Shown here: positions 32,316 to 35,114 of the stretch, one piece after another
Layout: every line of letters begins with the position of its first letter
Position numbering within the stretch: position 1 is the first letter of the stretch
NCBI GenBank assembly: GCA_900317375.1
Contig: ONGJ01000073.1
Location: 1-35,114 of the forward strand
Length of the DNA: 35,114 nucleotides
From: an uncultured Eubacteriales bacterium
GTDB taxonomy: Bacteria > Bacillota > Clostridia > Oscillospirales > Oscillospiraceae
Direction of reading: 5' to 3'
Notes under the pieces: model-generated
Seen by the model: the letters and a program-made list of their open reading frames with translations, nothing else
Database searches by the model: none
What the model was told of the DNA's origin: nothing
Made by a program: the position numbers and the translations under genes

Positions 32316-34076
32316 ATGAAGATCATTTATAAGGACGGTACGGTAGCGGAATGCCCGCCGGAAGAAGAACTGCATGTCCTGCGGCACAGTGCGGCCCATA
32401 TCATGGCCCAGGCGATCAAGCGCCTGTTCCCGGAGGCGGACTTCGCCTTCGGCCCGGCAACGCAGAACGGCTTTTACTATGACGTCGATCTCGGTGACCG
32501 GAAGCTGACCCAGGAGGACCTCGACGCCATTGAGAAGGAAATGAAGAAGATCACCAAGGAGAATCTTCCTTTCAAGGCCTTCATCCTGAACCGCGAGGAC
32601 TCGAAAAAGCTGATGGAGGAGCGGGGCGAGAAATACAAGCTCGAGCATATGGACGACCTGGCCGACGAGAGCGAGTTCAGCTTTTTCCAGCAGGGCGAGT
32701 ATGTGGACATGTGCCTCGGACCCCATCTGCTGTATACCAAGGCGCTGAAGGCTTTCAAAATCACTCAGCAGTCCGGCGCCTACTGGAAGGACGACAAGGA
32801 CAACAAGATGCTGACCCGCATCAACGGCGTCGCGTTCCGCAGCACCGAGGAGCTGGACGCCTACATGAAGCAGCTGGAAGAGGCGAAGAAGCGCGACCAC
32901 AGAAAGCTTGGCAAGGAACTCGGCCTGTACGCATTCCGGGATGAGGCGCCCGGCTTCCCGTTCTATCTGCCGAAGGGAATGGTGCTGCGCAACACGCTAA
33001 TCGATTACTGGCGCAAGGTCCACAAGAAATGGGACTATGTCGAGATTTCAACGCCGCAGATCATGCGCAGAACCCTCTGGGAGACCTCAGGCCACTGGGA
33101 TCACTATAAGGACAACATGTATACGACGGTCATCGACGGCGAGGACTTCGCCATCAAGCCGATGAACTGCCCGGGCAGCATCCTGGTCTACGATCTCGAG
33201 CCGCATTCGTATAAGGAGCTCCCGCTGCGCTATGCCGAACTGGGCATTGTCCACCGGCACGAGCTTTCCGGCGCGCTGCACGGCATGTTCCGGGTGCGCT
33301 GCTTCACGCAGGACGATGCACACATCCTGCTGGCGAAGGATCAGATCAAGGATGAGGTCATCCGCATCGCCCAGCTGTTTGACGAGGTCTATTCCGTGTT
33401 CGGCCTGCCCTATACCATCGAGCTGTCCACCATGCCGGAGGACCATATCGGCTCGGTAGAGGACTGGGATATCGCCACGGCGGCGCTGGCGGATGCCATC
33501 ACCTCCATCGGCAAGGAATACATCCTCAACCCGGGCGACGGTGCCTTCTACGGACCGAAACTGGACTTCCATATTCAGGACTGCCTCGGGAGAACCTGGC
33601 AGTGCGGAACCATCCAGCTGGATTATCAGCTGCCCGGCCGCTTCGACCTGAGCTATGTCACCTCGGACGGCGGGGAAGACTGCCCGGTGATGATTCACCG
33701 CGTTGTCTTCGGTTCCATCGAACGCTTTATCGGCATCATCACCGAGCACTATGCAGGCGCCTTCCCGACCTGGCTGGCACCGGTGCAGGTAAAGGTCCTC
33801 CCGATCACCGACCGTGCGGCGGAGTACAGCAAGAAACTCAGCCTGCTGCTTGAGGCCGAGGGAATCCGCACCGAGGTGGACTACAGAAACGAGAAGATCG
33901 GCTATAAGATCCGCAGCGCCCAGATGGAAAAGGTCCCCTATATGCTGGTGATCGGCGACAAGGAAGTCGAGACGCATACCGTCGCTGTCCGTACCCGCGA
34001 GGGAAAAGACCTCGGCGCCATGGAGATGGATGCCTTCCTGGAGAAGATTGAAACGGAAGTCCTCACAAAAAAGTAA
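32316..34076 (+). CDS. thrS: Threonyl-tRNA synthetase lacking the TGS domain
   Basis: Charges tRNA-Thr. 586 aa against about 640 in E. coli, because the N-terminal TGS domain is reduced to MKIIYKDGTVAEC. The editing domain has the H-x3-H pair LRHSAAHIM. Catalytic-core motif 2 is FRVRCFTQDDAH and motif 3 is FGSIERFIG. The zinc ligands are Cys in MNCPGS, His in VHRHELSG and His in MIHRVVFG. The anticodon-binding domain follows (VQVKVLPITDRAAEY). ATG 32316 follows GGGAGGAAGAG. Regulation is by the T-box upstream. Confidence 0.98.
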   Translation: MKIIYKDGTVAECPPEEELHVLRHSAAHIMAQAIKRLFPEADFAFGPATQNGFYYDVDLGDRKLTQEDLDAIEKEMKKITKENLPFKAFILNREDSKKLMEERGEKYKLEHMDDLADESEFSFFQQGEYVDMCLGPHLLYTKALKAFKITQQSGAYWKDDKDNKMLTRINGVAFRSTEELDAYMKQLEEAKKRDHRKLGKELGLYAFRDEAPGFPFYLPKGMVLRNTLIDYWRKVHKKWDYVEISTPQIMRRTLWETSGHWDHYKDNMYTTVIDGEDFAIKPMNCPGSILVYDLEPHSYKELPLRYAELGIVHRHELSGALHGMFRVRCFTQDDAHILLAKDQIKDEVIRIAQLFDEVYSVFGLPYTIELSTMPEDHIGSVEDWDIATAALADAITSIGKEYILNPGDGAFYGPKLDFHIQDCLGRTWQCGTIQLDYQLPGRFDLSYVTSDGGEDCPVMIHRVVFGSIERFIGIITEHYAGAFPTWLAPVQVKVLPITDRAAEYSKKLSLLLEAEGIRTEVDYRNEKIGYKIRSAQMEKVPYMLVIGDKEVETHTVAVRTREGKDLGAMEMDAFLEKIETEVLTKK

Positions 34077-34090
34077 AATGACAGAAAATT

Positions 34091-34121
34091 CACATCCCGG
34101 CTCTTGACCTGCCGGGATGTG
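34091..34121 (+). terminator. Terminator-like hairpin after thrS
   Basis: Eleven-base-pair stem CACATCCCGGC / GCCGGGATGTG with loop TCTTGACCT, followed by GTCTTTAT. It contains the -35 box of the next promoter in its loop. Confidence 0.75.
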
Positions 34122-34132
34122 GTCTTTATAAT
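34104..34132 (+). promoter_or_regulatory. Promoter of the zinc-ribbon membrane protein gene
   Basis: TTGACC at 34104-34109, 17-bp spacer, perfect TATAAT at 34127-34132. The -35 box lies inside the loop of the thrS terminator hairpin. Confidence 0.82.
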
Positions 34133-34162
34133 AAAGGCAATCAATTCGCGGAGGAATGGATT

Positions 34163-34858
34163 ATGGCCTATTGTTTAAAATGCGGAGCCTATATTCCGGA
34201 CGGACAGTCTGGCTGCCTTGCCTGCGGCTATGATCCGGAAGAGGAAAAGAAAAAAGCGGAAGCGGAGAGCACGGCAAGAAGCCGTGGCGGCAGCGCGGCA
34301 GCCGCTCAGACCGACAGCAATGCCGAGATGCGCGCACGCCTGGAAGAGCAGCGCCGCCGCGCCAGAGAGCAGAACCGCCAGTGGGCGGAGCAGGAGAAGC
34401 GGCGCCGGGAAGAAGCGGCTGCAAGGGAAGCGGCCAGAAAAGAACAGCAGGAGAGAGACCGCCGCTGGGCACAGGAGGAATACGAAAGGCGCCAGGCCGA
34501 AAAGAGGGCGGAAGCCGAATCCCGCCGGAGCAACCAGAGCTTTGGGGAGTATTACCGTTCCCATACCGGGGGCAGCCAGACCAGCCAGGGCAACAAAGCC
34601 CTCGCCGCCATCAGTTATCTGAGCGTGCTGTTCGCGATCCCCTACTTTCTGGCTCCAAATGACAAGTTTGTGCGCTTCCATGCCAAACAGGGGATGAAGC
34701 TGTTCCTGTTCGGGATTGTCGCGGATGTTCTGGGAGCGCTGATCGGTCTCGGATGGCTGGCTACACTGTTCAGACTGTATCTGATCTATAAGGGCATGTC
34801 GAACGCACTGAGCGGGAAGAAGGAAGAACTGCCCGTGATCGGGAACATAGGAGAATAG
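34163..34858 (+). CDS. Zinc-ribbon, coiled-coil and DUF4870-like membrane protein
   Basis: 231 aa of unknown function. Three parts: an N-terminal zinc ribbon with two CxxC knuckles (YCLKCGAYIP and CLACGYDP); a highly charged Arg/Glu/Ala coiled coil (about 30-125, rich in EEQRRRAREQ-type repeats); and a C-terminal membrane part with two or three helices (AISYLSVLFAIPYFL, FLFGIVADVLGALIGLGWLATLF) and KFVRFHAKQGMKLF typical of DUF4870. Probably membrane-anchored with the ribbon in the cytoplasm. ATG 34163 follows GGAGGAA. Single gene with its own promoter. Confidence 0.8.
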   Translation: MAYCLKCGAYIPDGQSGCLACGYDPEEEKKKAEAESTARSRGGSAAAAQTDSNAEMRARLEEQRRRAREQNRQWAEQEKRRREEAAAREAARKEQQERDRRWAQEEYERRQAEKRAEAESRRSNQSFGEYYRSHTGGSQTSQGNKALAAISYLSVLFAIPYFLAPNDKFVRFHAKQGMKLFLFGIVADVLGALIGLGWLATLFRLYLIYKGMSNALSGKKEELPVIGNIGE

Positions 34859-34890
34859 TAAAAAAAGAAATACAAAATCATTAAAATCGA

Positions 34891-34919
34891 TTGACAAGCG
34901 AAGCGTTTTGGTGTATATT
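34891..34919 (+). promoter_or_regulatory. rRNA operon promoter P1
   Basis: Perfect TTGACA at 34891-34896, 17-bp spacer, TATATT at 34914-34919, preceded by A/T-rich sequence. An 8-bp inverted repeat GCGAAGCG (34898-34905) / CGCTTCGC (34934-34941) straddles the -10 box and start site. Confidence 0.88.
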
Positions 34920-34982
34920 ACTGCACACAATAGCGCTTCGCCTGTTACTTCTTGACAATTTTTATTTTTTCTAAAAAAGTTG

Positions 34983-35011
34983 TTGACAAGAAAGAAGCTC
35001 TGTGCTATTAT
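34983..35011 (+). promoter_or_regulatory. rRNA operon promoter P2
   Basis: TTGACA at 34983-34988, 17-bp spacer, TATTAT at 35006-35011, with A/T-tracts upstream serving as an UP element. Another TTGACA at 34952 has no good partner. Confidence 0.92.
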
Positions 35012-35017
35012 CGTAAA

Positions 35018-35114
35018 GCTGCCGCTAAGGGCAGCGGATGTACCTTGAAAATTGAACAATGTAAGAAAAGCTTATGCTAAATAAGCACCAAAACGGGATT
35101 TTAAATGGAGCATT
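35018..35114 (+). promoter_or_regulatory. Pre-16S rRNA leader (cut by the window end)
   Basis: The predicted P2 start falls at a 6-bp stem GCTGCC / GGCAGC (35018-35035). Then comes CCTTGAAAATTGAACAA, resembling the boxA-type antitermination leader of Firmicute rRNA operons. The 16S gene itself is not reached. Confidence 0.8.

Noticed and set aside
34952-34957. A third rRNA promoter at the middle TTGACA
   Set aside because: No -10-like sequence lies 16-18 bases downstream; the site is within an A/T tract better read as UP sequence of P2.
1-35114. CRISPR array, prophage, transposase or integrase
   Set aside because: No spaced direct repeats, phage genes or transposase motifs were seen; the only repeats are the short ones listed.

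Overview
The window comes from a moderately GC-rich Clostridia-type Firmicute, probably of the Oscillospiraceae/Ruminococcaceae kind. The evidence is the S10-spc-alpha order, a zinc-binding (type Z) S14, a Rex repressor, a lysine riboswitch, a threonyl T-box, sigma-A promoters with 17-bp spacers, S3 with an RG-rich tail and a ThrS lacking the TGS domain. The family placement is inference; Firmicutes is firm.

Layout. Positions 1-3611 hold the end of an oligopeptide ABC transporter (OppD-like, broken, and OppF-like), a metallophosphoesterase, exonuclease III and a tRNA-dihydrouridine synthase, with tight or overlapping junctions. Positions 3627-6383 hold rex behind its own promoter and a likely Rex operator, a terminator, mnmE and a DUF5662 gene. 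Positions 6384-6926 hold no + strand gene but carry a minus-strand promoter, a highly foldable segment and two terminators, read here as a candidate structured RNA. Then come a LUD-domain gene, tRNA-Leu, tRNA-Thr and tRNA-Tyr with promoters and terminators, and an acyltransferase-3 membrane protein.

Positions 9267-25094 are one large ribosomal superoperon: promoter, a ~300-nt leader with an attenuator-like hairpin, then rpsJ rplC rplD rplW rplB rpsS rplV rpsC rplP rpmC rpsQ rplN rplX rplE rpsN rpsH rplF rplR rpsE rpmD rplO secY adk map infA rpmJ rpsM rpsK rpsD rpoA rplQ and a terminator. It makes 50S and 30S proteins, the Sec channel, adenylate kinase, methionine aminopeptidase, IF-1 and the RNA polymerase alpha subunit.

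After it come an EbsC/YbaK-type deacylase, a HAD phosphatase and, on the minus strand, a cysteine-desulfidase-family (CyuA-like) gene. Divergent from the latter is a lysine-riboswitch-controlled ABC transporter (binding protein, permease, ATPase). ychF, a T-box-controlled thrS and a zinc-ribbon membrane protein follow. The window ends in a double promoter and leader of an rRNA operon.

The most striking feature is a set of five small deletions in otherwise intact core genes: oppD (~30 bp, frameshift), rplC (~68 bp, frameshift), rpsC (~84 bp, in frame), rplO (its start and RBS) and the lysine permease (~150 bp, frameshift). L3 and S3 are essential or nearly so, so an assembly or consensus error is the leading explanation; read mapping would decide. 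The main candidate for undescribed biology is the minus-strand RNA at about 6439-6724.
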